A stretch of 64,000 nt of DNA, taken from Deltaproteobacteria bacterium (GTDB lineage Bacteria; Lernaellota; Lernaellaia; JACKCT01). The notes beneath the pieces are model-generated. The model saw only the letters and a program-made list of their open reading frames with translations. It was not told the origin of the DNA and did not search any database. The stretch covers positions 62,001 to 126,000 of the forward strand of contig JAOSJX010000026.1 in NCBI GenBank assembly GCA_027493875.1. The letters are read 5' to 3'. Position 1 is the stretch's first letter, and each line of letters opens with the position of its first letter. Position numbers and translations under genes: made by a program. Shown here in pieces: positions 17,956 through 28,515 of this stretch.

Positions 17956-19350
17956 ATGCGTGCGAGGTACCTGATTCCGGTTTTGGTGTTCACGCTTCTC
18001 GTTCCCATCGCCGCGGACGCGCGCATTCTTCTGTGGGAGCAATTCGACGTCGGATACGGCGAAAGCAACCCCGACTGGATACCGTCGAACTGGTCGGTCG
18101 TGAACAACCTCGGCGAGGCCCGGGTGTGGGAAGACGGCGATTTTTGCCTCACTTTCTTTTATTCGTCGTATTGGAGCGACATCTCCAACAGTTACACCGA
18201 GTTCGCCGCGGCCAATAATTTTTGCGGACTTCAGAACGCCCGGTTCGGCGATATGGATACGGAACTCGTGTCCAACGCAATCGACCTGACGTGGTTCGAG
18301 AACGTCGAGATCTCATTCGACCACGATTTCTTCCGCGCAAATCCGGATACGAACGGCCTCGTGGGCTATACCTACGGATACTTCGAGGCTTATAACGGAA
18401 GCATCTGGAATGAAATCGAAACGTACTTCGACACCGGCTGGAACGACTCGCTGGAGAACTTCGATTTGTCGTCGTATGACGGCATTTCCGGTTTTCAACT
18501 GCGGTGGGTTTTTGACTCCATCAGCTCCTACGGCGGCTGGTGGGCGTTGGACAACATCCTTCTCGAAGGCGACTGCGCGGCAACCGATACGGGGTCGTTG
18601 ATCGAGGACGACGGCACCCAGGAAGGCTATGTCAATACCGATCAGCCGGAGGCGTACTACGTCTCCTGTATCTCGCCCGGCCCGACGCAGTTCCCGTCCT
18701 ACCTGACTGAAATTTCGGCGTACTTCGTGGATACGCCGGTTGTGGGCGCCGGCGCGCCGACGGACCGCGTCCGTTTCGTCATCTTTTCGGATTTTGACGG
18801 GAATGGCGCGCCGGAGCAGAACTCCGGCCCGTTGTGGGAAGGCAGTTATTTCGTCCCGACGACGGACACGTGGAATATGGAGACGGTGGCGGGCGAGTAC
18901 GACGTGCCGATCCACAGCGGCACGTGGTGTCTCGGCGTCCAGTACGAAAACTACTTCTCCGCCTACTCCCTCGGCACCGACGAAAACGGCGTCGTGGACA
19001 ACAATTCTTGGTACGGATCCTGGGACATCTACATTTATTGGGATTCGTTCTCCGACCGCGAAATCGACGGCGACGCCATGATCCGCGGCGAGGTCGAATA
19101 CTGCACGATCCCGACGACAACCACCACCACGACGACAACCACGGTGACCACCACGACGACCACCGTCGCACCGACCACCACGACGACCACCTTCTCGCCG
19201 CCGACCACGACGACGACCACGGTGCCGCCCTCGGACGACGACGAGGAGCCCGACGACGAGCAGAATGGCTTCCCCGAACCCGAGGATCCCTTCGACGAGG
19301 CCAGCTTCCGCGGCGGGTCCTTCGGATTCGATTGCGAAGGTGAAAATTAG
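17956..19350 (+). CDS. Secreted protein with Thr-rich tracts and acidic tail
   Basis: 464-residue exported protein. Signal peptide MRARYLIPVLVFTLLVPIAADA follows GGGAGG. The first ~220 residues form a Tyr/Trp/Asn-rich beta-sandwich-like domain (VEISFDHDFFRANPDT, GGWWALDNILLEGDC) resembling MAM/lectin-like adhesive modules. A second beta-rich domain follows. Near residue 380 come runs of up to ten threonines separated by V, VAP, FSPP and VPP, then an acidic segment (SDDDEEPDDEQ). Thr-rich linkers are typical of surface proteins held away from the cell. The 162-base gap before it has no other gene. Confidence 0.8.
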   Translation: MRARYLIPVLVFTLLVPIAADARILLWEQFDVGYGESNPDWIPSNWSVVNNLGEARVWEDGDFCLTFFYSSYWSDISNSYTEFAAANNFCGLQNARFGDMDTELVSNAIDLTWFENVEISFDHDFFRANPDTNGLVGYTYGYFEAYNGSIWNEIETYFDTGWNDSLENFDLSSYDGISGFQLRWVFDSISSYGGWWALDNILLEGDCAATDTGSLIEDDGTQEGYVNTDQPEAYYVSCISPGPTQFPSYLTEISAYFVDTPVVGAGAPTDRVRFVIFSDFDGNGAPEQNSGPLWEGSYFVPTTDTWNMETVAGEYDVPIHSGTWCLGVQYENYFSAYSLGTDENGVVDNNSWYGSWDIYIYWDSFSDREIDGDAMIRGEVEYCTIPTTTTTTTTTTVTTTTTTVAPTTTTTTFSPPTTTTTTVPPSDDDEEPDDEQNGFPEPEDPFDEASFRGGSFGFDCEGEN

Positions 19351-19404
19351 CATTTAACCGGGGCCCGCGCGGCCCGCGTTGACGATGGGAGAGGAGATGT
19401 TCCG

Positions 19405-21177
19405 ATGACGACCACCCGTACGATCGTCCTGGCTCTGGTGGCGGTGCTTCTCGCCGGCGGCGCGGCGTTCGCGCAGGAGGGAATCGACCTACAGACGTTC
19501 CGGCCGAGCATCTTCAACGGCAATTTCCTCGCCATTGAAGACGCGCACACGCTCGACGCGATGTGTTACGGCTTCGGCTTGTACGCCAATCACGCCAACA
19601 GTGTGTTCCAGCTCGAAAAGAACGACGAATTCGAATCGGGCGTTCTCAACCAGATCACGACGTTGAACCTGACGCTGGCCGTGGCGCCCTGGTCGTGGCT
19701 CAGCTTGGGCGTCGATATTCCCTATCACGTCGCGGCTCGCGCCAAGCGTTTCAAGAAGGTCGAGGCGGATGTCTTCGCCGGCGAGGACGCCGAGGGCGAG
19801 TTGCTCGAGGACCAATCCACGCTCGGCGACATCAAGGCCGAGATCAAACTCGGTATTCTCAAGGAAGAAAACGTCGGTCTCGGTCTGGCGCTGGCCGGCT
19901 TCGGCACCTTCCCCACCGGCGATCCGGAGATTTTTCTGGGCGAAGGCACCACCAACGGCGGCGGTAAGTTGATCCTGGAAAAGGATCTTTCCATCTTCAA
20001 TATCGCGGCGAACGGCGGCTACCTCGTTCGTTCGGAGCGCGACGTTTTTGGCGCGACGATCGGCAACGCGTACATCTTCGGCGGCGGCATCTCGCGGACC
20101 ATCGTGGGCGGCCTGTCGTTCTCTCTTGAATACTGGGGGCAGTCCGCGGACAGCACGAGCTACAACAAATTCCAGGCCAACCCCACGGAGCTCACCGGCA
20201 CGTTGCGTTACCGCTTCGGCAACGGCCTTCGCTTCATCGGCGGCGGCGGCGCGGGCGCGGGCGAAGGCGCCGGCTCGCCGGCCTACCGCATGATCGCGGG
20301 CATCGACTACTACCCGCACTGCGAAGGCCCGACGCAGGGCGTTCTCATCGTGCGCGTCACGGACGAAGCGGGGAATCCGCTTTCGGCCGGGCTGAAGGTC
20401 ACCGGCGCGAAGGCTTTCGGGGTCGACACCGATGCGGCGGGCGAATATCAGGCCACGGTCGATCCGGGCACTTACGACGTCGCCGCGTCGAAGGAAGGAT
20501 ACGAGGACGGCGCCGGCTCGGGCACGGTGAAGGTCGGCAAAACGACGACCGTGCTGATCGTGCTCAACGAGATCAAGAAGACCACGCTCGCCGTCAACGT
20601 CGTCTCGGCGAAGGATAAGAAGCCGCTGCCGGGCGCGACCGCGACGCTCGTCAACAAGGCGACCGGCGCGAAGAAACTGATGGGCCTGGGCGACGGCACG
20701 TGGAGCGGCGAGTACACGCCGGGCCAGTACGACGTGACCGGTTCGCTGGCCGGCTACGCGGACGGCGCCGCGTCGGTGAACGTCGTCGAAGGGCAGGCGA
20801 ACGCCGTCACCGTCGTCCTCCAGAAGAAGATCATCCCCATCGGTAAGATCCTCTTCTACTTCGACTCGAACAAAATTCGTCCGGTCTCCTTCCCGGTGCT
20901 GGAAGACGTGCTGGTGAAAGTCAACGATGAACTCGCCACGGGCGGCTTCAAGACGCTTTACATCCAGGGCCATTGTTCGTCCGAGGGCACCGACGCGTAC
21001 AACGACGGCCTGTCGAAACGCCGTGCCGCGGCGGTCCGCCAGTGGCTCATCGATCATGGCATCTCGGCGTCGCTGCTGGTGTCCGAGGGCTTCGGCGAAG
21101 GAAAGCCGATCGCGCCGAACGACACGGAGGCGAACCGCGAACTCAACCGCCGCGTGGAGTTCATTTTCGAGTATTAA
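19405..21177 (+). CDS. OmpA-family outer-membrane protein with two carboxypeptidase-regulatory-like domains
   Basis: 590 residues, intact. Signal peptide MTTTRTIVLALVAVLLAGGA AFA. The N-terminal ~290 residues look like a membrane beta-barrel (alternating strands, YRFGNGLRFIGGGGAG). Two repeats of about 80 residues follow, VRVTDEAGNPLSAGLKVTGA and VNVVSAKDKKPLPGATATLV, matching CarboxypepD_reg/PEGA-like folds. The C-terminus is an OmpA peptidoglycan-binding domain (FYFDSNKIRP, IQGHCSSEGTDAYNDGLSKR, RRAAAVRQWL, NRELNRRVEFIF). It probably anchors the outer membrane to the cell wall. It starts 54 bases after the Thr-rich protein. Confidence 0.88.
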   Translation: MTTTRTIVLALVAVLLAGGAAFAQEGIDLQTFRPSIFNGNFLAIEDAHTLDAMCYGFGLYANHANSVFQLEKNDEFESGVLNQITTLNLTLAVAPWSWLSLGVDIPYHVAARAKRFKKVEADVFAGEDAEGELLEDQSTLGDIKAEIKLGILKEENVGLGLALAGFGTFPTGDPEIFLGEGTTNGGGKLILEKDLSIFNIAANGGYLVRSERDVFGATIGNAYIFGGGISRTIVGGLSFSLEYWGQSADSTSYNKFQANPTELTGTLRYRFGNGLRFIGGGGAGAGEGAGSPAYRMIAGIDYYPHCEGPTQGVLIVRVTDEAGNPLSAGLKVTGAKAFGVDTDAAGEYQATVDPGTYDVAASKEGYEDGAGSGTVKVGKTTTVLIVLNEIKKTTLAVNVVSAKDKKPLPGATATLVNKATGAKKLMGLGDGTWSGEYTPGQYDVTGSLAGYADGAASVNVVEGQANAVTVVLQKKIIPIGKILFYFDSNKIRPVSFPVLEDVLVKVNDELATGGFKTLYIQGHCSSEGTDAYNDGLSKRRAAAVRQWLIDHGISASLLVSEGFGEGKPIAPNDTEANRELNRRVEFIFEY

Positions 21178-21200
21178 GAAACCGTCCAACGATCCGCCGC

Positions 21201-21236
21201 AACGGCCGCCCCGCCTCCGGGGTGGCCGTTGTTTTA
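21201..21236 (+). terminator. Rho-independent-like terminator after the OmpA gene
   Basis: Stem AACGGCC-GCCCC pairs with GGGGT-GGCCGTT across a GCCTCC loop, followed by GTTTTA. It lies 24 bases past the OmpA stop and before the TonB receptor ribosome site. Confidence 0.65.
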
Positions 21237-21298
21237 GGCGGTCTCTTTCATTAGTCTTTGAAAAATTCCGACGGATATCCGAAGAGGAGACCTTTGGC

Positions 21299-23387
21299 AT
21301 GACGTGGAACCGGGCTGTCTTCGCTATTCTTCTGCTGGCCGCCGTGCTCCTTCCCGTCCTGGCGGCGGCGCAGGACGACGATACCGGATTCGAGATCGAC
21401 GAGGACGAACCGGAACCCGCCCTGAAAGAGGTCGTCGTCACCGCGGAACGCAGCCCGGACGATCTGTCGCGCCAGGCCCGCGCCGTGTCGATCGTGACCG
21501 GTGACGAAATCCTCGATCATATCTCCCGCACGGTTCCCGAAGCGCTGCGTTACGAGGAAGGGATTCTGGTGCAGCGGACGAATCTGGGCGGCGGCGCGCC
21601 CTTCATCCGTGGCCTCGTCGGCAATCAGGTTTTGTATCTGGTCGACGGCATCCCGCGTGAACAACTCGGCCTTCCGCGGCGGGCCGAATCAATATCTCAA
21701 TACGATCGATCCGCTATTCGTCGACCGGATCGAAGTCGTGCGCGGCCCCGGCTCGGTGCTCTACGGCTCCGATGCATTGGGCGGCACCATCAACGTCATC
21801 ACGCGCCGGCGAAAGAATTTCGAGCGGAAATTCGGCATGGACAGCGACCTGATCGGCCGCTTTTCCACCGGCGACCACGAGGAAACGGCGCATTTGAATA
21901 TGGACGCGAACGTGCGCAACGTCTTCGGGCTGGCGTTCGCCGGCGGCTTCCGAAAATTCGGCACGGTCGATCCCGGCGGCGATGAGCCGCTTCAAACGCC
22001 GACCGGCTACGAGGAACAGGATTTCGCGGCCAACGCGGATTTTCACGTCGGCCATCTCGCGACGCTGCAATTTTCGGCGCAGCACGTGAATCTCGACGAG
22101 GTGCCGAACTACGATCCCGGGAACATCAAGAACGTCTTCGAACCGCAGCGCCGGCAGCTCTACTACACCAAACTCATTCTTGACGGCATGAGCCCCGCGC
22201 TCGATCACGTCGAACTTTTCGGCTCCTACCACCGGCAGCTCGAAGGGCGGCAGAAAATCAGGTCGGACGACCCGGGGCTTGAAACGCGCGATCTCGATCT
22301 CGTGGAAACGATCGGCGCCGGCCTGCAACCTCGAATCCCAGGCGGGATCGTGGGCGCGTTTCATTTACGGGGGCGAATTTTATCAGGATCGCATCGCGTC
22401 CCGGCGCGAAGCGCGCGTGCGCGCCACGGGGCGGGAGACGGAACTCGATCCGCAGTTTCCCGGACGGCTCGTCGTTTACCTCCGCGGCCGGCTATCTCGA
22501 AGCGCGCGTGACGCCGCTCGCGTGGATGAAGCTCGTGCCCGGCGTCCGCTACAGCCATTACCAACCGGACATCGAGCTCAGCGATCCGGCGGTCGGCGAC
22601 GTGACGGTCGACGACCCGATCTCCGACGTGACGTGGGCGTTTCACACGCTTTTCACCGCGGCGGAGCATCACGGATTCGTCCTCGGCGCGTCGCGCGGGT
22701 TTCGCGTGCCGAGCGTGGACGATTTGTCGAAGCTCGGTTCCGAGGATGGCCGCTACGACATCCCGAACAGCGAGCTCGATCCGGAGAGCCTGGTGCAATA
22801 CGAAGCCGGCTACCGCTTCACGCACCCCCCGCGCGTTTTTTTCCCTGTTCGGTTTCTACTCGGAAATCACCGACCTCATCGCCCGCCGTCCCGCGACGTA
22901 CAACGGCGCGGACACCATCGGGACCGACGCGGTGCACCGCAACGAGAACGTGGGCGAGGCGTTCATCTACGGCGGCGAGTTTTCCGGCCGCGTGGAGTTG
23001 ATCCGCGATTTCATGAACGTCGGCGGCACCGCGTCGTACACGCTCGGCCAAAACACGACCGACGACGAACCCCTGCGGCGCATTCCGCCGCCGCTGGGGA
23101 ACGGATACGTTCGTTTCGGGGAGTTTCCATTCTGGATCGAGGGCGCCTTTGAAGCGGCCGCGAAGCAGGACCGTCTGGCGCAGGGCGACAAGGACGACGC
23201 GCGCATCGGGCCCGACGGTACGCCCGCGTTCACGGTCTATCACCTGCGGATGGGCCTCTTCGCCGGCGATTTCGTCGAAGCGGTTCTCGCCGCGGAAAAT
23301 CTCGGCGACGTGCTCTACAAATATCACGGCTCCGGGCTCTACGAGGCCGGCCGGAGTTACAAGGCGCAGGTCCGTTTGACGTTCTGA
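21299..23387 (+). CDS. TonB-dependent outer-membrane receptor (four frameshifts)
   Basis: Gated outer-membrane transporter of about 690 residues. ATG 21299 (MTWNRAVFAILLLAAVLLPV) follows GAGGAGA. The plug domain shows EVVVTAERSPDDLSRQARAV, GVLVQR-type and FIRGLVGNQVLYLVDGI, then RIEVVRGPGSVLYGSDALGG. The barrel ends with YEAGRSYKAQVRLTF, the C-terminal aromatic signature. Breaks near 21690, 22330, 22480 and the T7 run near 22840-22847 shift frame each time, with coherent barrel sequence on both sides. Substrate unknown; siderophore, cobalamin or glycan uptake are possible. Confidence 0.88.
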
Positions 23388-24822
23388 ACGGGCACGTACC
23401 CCGCCCCTTCCGGCGCGGGGGCGTCGGACGTGCGCCCGAAAAAGAAGCCCGCCCGCCAGCAGGATTTCCGCCGCGCGGTTGACGGCGGCGGGAAAATAGC
23501 GTTGGAGCCATACGCCGGTCCGGCACGCGGCGTTGAGCAGCGGGGAACCGGCGGCCGCCGTTCGCCGCGAACCGCGCGTAATCCGCGTCCGATCCGCGGC
23601 CCTCGGCATCGGCGCGCGGGAAGTCCGTCCACCACCAGCTTCCGTCCCATTTCATAATGCCCGTGGCCCGAACGACCGAGGCCAATGTCCGCGCGTAGGC
23701 CGGATTCCGCTTCTCCATGATGCGTGAAAAGGCGAGGCGCAGGCGGTACCGGTCGTCGGATTGAGCCTGACGAATCCGCGCGATCAACTCGTCCTCGTCG
23801 CACAGCGCGAGAGACGTGTTGTAGTGCCGGTCCAGCGAAAAACAGAGAATGCCGCCGGCAAACGACGCCGTCAAATGCGCGAGCGCATCGGCCGTTGGAC
23901 ACGTGGACATTTCGTACATCACGCGGAGATCCAACGGGCGCGGAAGCGCCGCGCGCCAATAGGCCGGCGGCATCGTTCCGATAAAATCGTGAAACACGTT
24001 GACATAGCGCCACGCGGGATCGTCGGAGAGCCGCCGCAAATCGTCGCCAAGCCGGCCGGCGGAACGCGGAACGATCCGCCGCGTGAAAACATCGCCCGAC
24101 GCCGCGGCGCTTTGCGGAACGTCTTCGGGCACGGGGGCCGCGCCGTTGCGAAACGCGATGCCGTAGGGATGCGTCGAGAGCGGCCGAGATCCCACTTGCG
24201 CGTGAAGCAATCGGAGCCGTTCCTTCAGGGTTGGGAAAAAATCGACGTTGTTGTATTGGCAGGCATCGATCTCGTCGGCCGTCGCCGCGTACGTCCAGGG
24301 CGTCTCAAAATTCCGATGAACGATGTTGGGAACGCCCGCGCCGTCACCGCCGTCCAACAACGCCGCCGTCAGCGCCGCGAGGGGGCGCTCGGCGTCACCC
24401 CGCACGACGTATTCGATGGCTGAATGCCGGACGATCTGCCGCGCGTAGATGGAGGCCGTCAGGCCGCCCGCCACCACCGTCGCCGAGGGATTAATCCGCT
24501 TAATCCGAGCCGCGAGCTTGAGCGCCGCCGGCAGCGTCAGGTACCAATGGATGTCCATCAGCACGACGCGGCTTGCCGTCACGTGCTCGTCGCGAAGCTC
24601 GTCTTCGAAGCGTCCGACGACCGGTGCCTCGATGAAATTCATCAGCGCCGGCACCGATACGGGAACGATCTCGTCGAGATACATCTGCGATCGCGGATGC
24701 GCGTACAAAACCGGCGCGGCCCGTTGTGGATCTATTGTTCTAGGAAATAGATCGAGCACGTTTGTTTGCGCGCCGCTCGGCCTTGCCGGCCAAACGGTCA
24801 CGCGCCATCCCCCGAGCGACAC
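23357..24822 (-). CDS. B12-binding-domain protein resembling B12/radical-SAM family but lacking the Fe-S cysteines (frameshifted)
   Basis: About 488 residues. The start (WRVTVWPARPSGAQTNVLDL FP) and a Rossmann-like B12-binding domain (VVLMDIHWYLTLPAALKLAA, TVVAGGLTASIYARQIVRHS, EYVVRGDAERPLAAL) match the N-terminal half of cobalamin-dependent radical SAM proteins. A TIM-barrel-like region follows (LDLRVMYEMSTCPTADALAH), but no CxxxCxxC cluster motif is visible. The C-terminus needs two frame changes near 23575 and 23430, giving AACRTGVWLQRYFPAAVNRA and then the stop at 23357. It may be a degenerate or divergent family member. It converges with the TonB receptor gene, overlapping 31 bases. Confidence 0.65.
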
Positions 24823-24875
24823 GGCTCCGGCGCCGCGTTGGCTTTTTGGCGTTTGTGTGTTTCCGACCCGCGCCG

Positions 24876-25426
24876 TCAGGCGTCGCCGAGAATCGCCGTC
24901 AACGCCTTGGCGTCGCTCACCCCGTGAAGCCGATGGTCCACGCCGTTGCTTTGGGGATGGCCGTTGTCCGTTTCGACGAGCACCACTCCGTCATACGCGT
25001 GTGCGCGTCGCCTCGAACCGCCCGCATGATGGTTTCCATGTTCAGACCGTCCGTGTCGTCCAGGAAAAACACGTAGTCCGGACCTTCCACCGCCAGGCGT
25101 TGCCCCGCCTCGAAACACGTCGATACGGCCACGATTTCCGCGGTCTGACGAACCTGCCGGATCGCCTGCACCAGCCGGTCCACCGTACCGCGGCTCGACC
25201 CGACCACCAGAACCTTGAGTTCCCCCGGACGCGGCAGCGATTCGCGTCCCATGTGCCTTTTCCTCAAGAACTCCTGGAAGTCCTTGAGATCGATGCGTCG
25301 ATGACCTCCCAATGTCCGCGTGGACGGTATCTCTCCCTGATCGACCCATCGCCGGATGGTTTCCGCGGTGACTTGGCACAAGTCCGCGGCTTCACCGATA
25401 CTGATCACTCGCCTCGATGTACGCAT
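24876..25426 (-). CDS. Excisionase/MerR-type HTH protein with receiver-like domain (one frameshift)
   Basis: About 180 residues. Residues 8-58, VISIGEAADLCQVTAETIRRW and TLGGHRRIDLKDFQEFLR, form the helix-turn-helix of the MerR/excisionase (BldC-like) type. A second domain, KVLVVGSSRGTVDRLVQAIR, AVSTCFEAGQRLAVEGPDYV and FFLDDTDGLNMETIMRAV, looks like a CheY receiver without an obvious phospho-acceptor arrangement. A one-base break near 25005 restores HAYDGVVLVETDNGH and AKALTAILGDA. It lies 53 bases upstream of the B12-binding-domain gene on the same strand and probably forms an operon with it. Confidence 0.72.
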
Positions 25427-25563
25427 GGGGTTCCCCCCTTTTTTAAAAACACGACCCCGGAGCTCATACTCCGAGATTCATAATGCAATGAAATTCCAAC
25501 AATTTGCAAGAGATTTTGTTAAAATTATTACAACTTCTCGATTCCATTGAATTTTTATCCGTG

Positions 25564-25586
25564 GGCCATGGACGATTTCCATGGCC
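25564..25586. promoter_or_regulatory. Inverted repeat in AT-rich divergent intergenic region
   Basis: Perfect 9-base arms GGCCATGGA / TCCATGGCC around a 5-base CGATT spacer. It sits in the 223-base gap between the divergent HTH gene and the secreted-protein gene. Much of the gap (25440-25560) is strongly AT-rich, as expected for promoters. The repeat could be the operator of the HTH protein or an RNA hairpin in the leader of the + strand gene. Confidence 0.45.
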
Positions 25587-25649
25587 GGCGTCGTAAAGAT
25601 GTCGCCACCTCTTTACATCGCCGAAACGAGCGCCGAAAAAGGGATCACC

Positions 25650-26529
25650 ATGCGCCGCGCGCAAATCAGTCCGATTCTCGTGACCGCCTTCGCCGTTTCG
25701 GTCAATATCGCCTCGGCGGAGCCGCGTTGCGATGAATTTCTGGCGGCCGGTGAGGACGCGGTTTATTGCATTCGCGACGGAGAAGCCGCCGGCCTCTTTC
25801 TTCAGGGGGAAGAAGGCTTCGGCCGGATGGCGGTTTTTCTCTGGGGCGGACGCGCCGCGCGGGCTTTTTGGGATCGCGATCGCGACGGCGTGCCCGACGC
25901 GCTCGTGATTTTCGACGAAACGGCCCAGGCGCGGTGGTTCGAGCGGGACGGCGACGAGTACCGACCGCGAACGGGGACGGAACCGGCGCTGGAGTCGGCG
26001 CGCAGCTTCCTCGGGCGAACCGTCGAGATCCGCGCGCGCGTCGATCACGGGGAGCTGACGCCCGCGCCGTTGCCGGCGGAATTCGCGCCGGAACCGTGGT
26101 TTCCCGCGCAGACGCCCTTCGCGCCGTTTTCTCTCCTGCTCATGCCGTCGGAACGCGGCGCGGTTCGGGATGAGGCCGCGCTTGAAAAACCGATGCCGAT
26201 CCGCGTGGGTCTCATAAACGCCGTGTATACCGTTCGGCGGTCGATCGAGGTTCCTTCCGGGCCGTTCGACGGGGCGTCCGTCACCCTGACCACCGTGCGG
26301 GCCACGGCGTTCACTTACCGCGCCGCGGCCGCCGGCTCCGCGCCGGTCACGAGACTGCAACTGTGCGTCGCGATGGGCGCGGACGGCGGATTTTTCGACC
26401 GGTTTTGCGTCGACGAGGCCTTGCCCCCGCCGTCGGGGGCCGCTGACCGCGCGCGCGCCGCGGCGCGACGCTTCCGGGCGCGTCGTGGGAACCTGGCTTG
26501 TCGAAGCGCAAAGCACATCGCATCCGTAA
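25650..26529 (+). CDS. Secreted protein, unknown, coupled to TonB receptor (one frameshift)
   Basis: About 293 residues. ATG 25650 with signal peptide MRRAQISPILVTAFAVSVNIASA. The mature chain is beta-rich (CDEFLAAGEDAVYCIRDGEA, LWGGRAARAFWDRDRDGVPD with an Asp-rich calcium-loop-like stretch). The first frame runs to GAADRARAAARRF; a one-base break near 26465 restores DASGRVVGTWLVEAQSTSHP followed by a stop at 26527-26529. It overlaps the next gene's N-terminus by 32 bases, suggesting a receptor-associated periplasmic or surface protein. No family recognised. Confidence 0.6.
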
Positions 26530-28483
26530 GGAGGTCGTCGCGGCGCTGTTGGCAGCGCTGTTGGCGGCCGCGCCGGCTTTCGCGCAAGACGAACAACGTC
26601 CCGCCGATTCGGAGCCTCTTCCGCCGCCCGAGAATGTCTGGCCTTCGTTGGAATGGGTCGAAGGCCGGCGCGGCGGTCCCGATCGCCCGCTGGCCGCGGA
26701 CGATGGGCTGCCGGGTTACGTGGCCGATTCGCCGCGGACCGGAGGGACGGTCCTGCAAGACGAACAGGATTGGTCGCTGGCGCCGACGGTCGTGGAACCG
26801 CTCCGGCAGGAGCCCGGCGTGACGCACCGGCGTTTCGGCGCCGCGGATCTCGATCCCGTGCTCCGCGGGTTGTCGGGCCCGCGCGTCGCCGTGGCGCTGG
26901 ACGGCTTTCGCCTCGACTCGCCCGCCGCGCCGCCCGGTCTGGCGTATCCCCTCGGCGCCATCAGCCCCGACTTCAACCGCAGGACGGAGGTCGTGCGCGG
27001 CCCGCTCGGCACGCCGCACGGTCACGGCGCCCTCGGCGGGATCGTCGCGGTGCGCACGAAAAGGCGCGAGCACCTCTACCCGGGGACGCGCGGCGAAGGC
27101 TTCGCCGCGGGGCGGTTCGCCACGGCGAGCGGCGAGCGCTCGGGGTATCTTTCCGCTCAAATGAACGCGCGCAAAACCTTCGGCCTCGCCGCCCACGCCG
27201 GCGCCCGGCAACTCGGCGACGTCGAAGATTCGGGTAACCGGGAATTTCATACCGCGTATCGCGGCGAGGATTTTTCCGTCGCGGGCGACACGCGCCTGGG
27301 CGACCGCTTTTCCATCGGCGTCACCGCGCACCGCATGATCCAGGACGGCGTGCCGGTTCTCGGCGGCCGCGTTGAAGACCGCGACTGGACGCTGGCGATG
27401 CTCGCATTGGAAACGGAACGGCTCGCCGCCGCGTTGCGTTTTGCGCGGGTGCGCGTCGGCTACGGCGAGGCGAATGTCCGGACGATCCGGGGCGCGCCCG
27501 ACGGGGAAGATGCGCATCTGCGCATGACGCGGTTGAGCGCGCTTTTCGAAACGCCGGCCGCCGATTTTTTACGCTTCATTTACGGCGCGGATTATTCCGG
27601 AGACACATTGGGCGACGGCACGGACGCGCGTGGTTTTCCGGCCATGCCGGACGGCGCCATCTATCGGCGGGCGGGTGCGTTTTTCGCCCCGGAAATTTCC
27701 GCCGGCGGCGCCGTGCGCCTCCGCGGCGGTCTCCGGGTCGAACGCGCGGAGGCGCGCGCGAACCGTATCGAATCGCCCGCGCCGATCCGCGTCGTCGATT
27801 ACGGCGCGGCGGCGGTGACGTGGGGTGCGTCGACCTTGATGCGTTTGTCCCAAAATAATTCCCTGGTCGGCGGTTATGAGCGCGGCTTTCGTTTTCCGAC
27901 ACTCGCGGAACTGGCGGCCGACGACGAACCGACCGTCGAGCAAGCCGGAACGGCGGAGGTCGGTTGGCGTATGCATTACGCGTTCGTGAAAGGCGCGTTG
28001 ACCGCCTATCACACGTGGATCGACGATCCGATCGGCGCCGGGGCCGACGAGGCCCGCGTTCGCGGCGTCGAATGGCGCTTCGACGGCTACCTCGGCATCA
28101 ATTGGAATCTCGGCGTGACGATGGCCTATCAGGAAGGCGTGCTCGGCGACGACGACCCGCTGCCCGGCGTGCCGCCCTTTCTCGGCCAAACGCATTTGCT
28201 CTGGCTGTCCGACACCGGCACCGTGGGCCTCGACGCCGCCGCGCGCTTTGCCGGAGAACAAGGGCGCCTCGCCGGCGGCGACGAATTTTCATTCGGCGTC
28301 CGCGACGGAAAACTGCCGCCCTATTTCGCCCTCGACCTGCGAATGATGATCCGCTACGCGAGCTTCCTGGACGTCAAACTCGGCGCGCTGAACCTGACCG
28401 GCGCGCGCGTTTGGGAAACCGGTTCCACCGTTCCCGAAACCGGCCCGAATTTCGCCGCGCAGGCGGCCTTTCACTTTGATTGA
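26498..28483 (+). CDS. TonB-dependent receptor-like outer-membrane protein
   Basis: 661 residues, uninterrupted. TTG 26498 gives a classical signal peptide (MSKRKAHRIRKEVVAALLAALLAAAPAFA). No ATG is available; AAGGAGG lies inside this leader, so a later TTG at 26549 is an alternative. The plug region is shorter and less canonical than usual: VVEPLRQEPGVTHRRFGAAD, LRGLSGPRVAVALDGFRLDS and RTEVVRGPLGTPHGHGALGG. The barrel follows and ends PETGPNFAAQAAFHFD with terminal aromatic. A TonB box is not obvious. It is the second such receptor within 5.5 kb. Confidence 0.82.
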   Translation: MSKRKAHRIRKEVVAALLAALLAAAPAFAQDEQRPADSEPLPPPENVWPSLEWVEGRRGGPDRPLAADDGLPGYVADSPRTGGTVLQDEQDWSLAPTVVEPLRQEPGVTHRRFGAADLDPVLRGLSGPRVAVALDGFRLDSPAAPPGLAYPLGAISPDFNRRTEVVRGPLGTPHGHGALGGIVAVRTKRREHLYPGTRGEGFAAGRFATASGERSGYLSAQMNARKTFGLAAHAGARQLGDVEDSGNREFHTAYRGEDFSVAGDTRLGDRFSIGVTAHRMIQDGVPVLGGRVEDRDWTLAMLALETERLAAALRFARVRVGYGEANVRTIRGAPDGEDAHLRMTRLSALFETPAADFLRFIYGADYSGDTLGDGTDARGFPAMPDGAIYRRAGAFFAPEISAGGAVRLRGGLRVERAEARANRIESPAPIRVVDYGAAAVTWGASTLMRLSQNNSLVGGYERGFRFPTLAELAADDEPTVEQAGTAEVGWRMHYAFVKGALTAYHTWIDDPIGAGADEARVRGVEWRFDGYLGINWNLGVTMAYQEGVLGDDDPLPGVPPFLGQTHLLWLSDTGTVGLDAAARFAGEQGRLAGGDEFSFGVRDGKLPPYFALDLRMMIRYASFLDVKLGALNLTGARVWETGSTVPETGPNFAAQAAFHFD

Positions 28484-28515
28484 TTCCGCGCGTGGCGTGG
28501 TACACTACACGCCGC

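Noticed and set aside
19489..21441. A 650-residue minus-strand open frame across the OmpA-type gene
   Set aside because: Shadow of the OmpA and TonB receptor genes; Arg/Ala/His-rich without motifs.
25427..25649. Possible cobalamin riboswitch ahead of the secreted protein and TonB receptor
   Set aside because: No B12-box-like conserved core could be seen; only an AT-rich promoter region and one inverted repeat.
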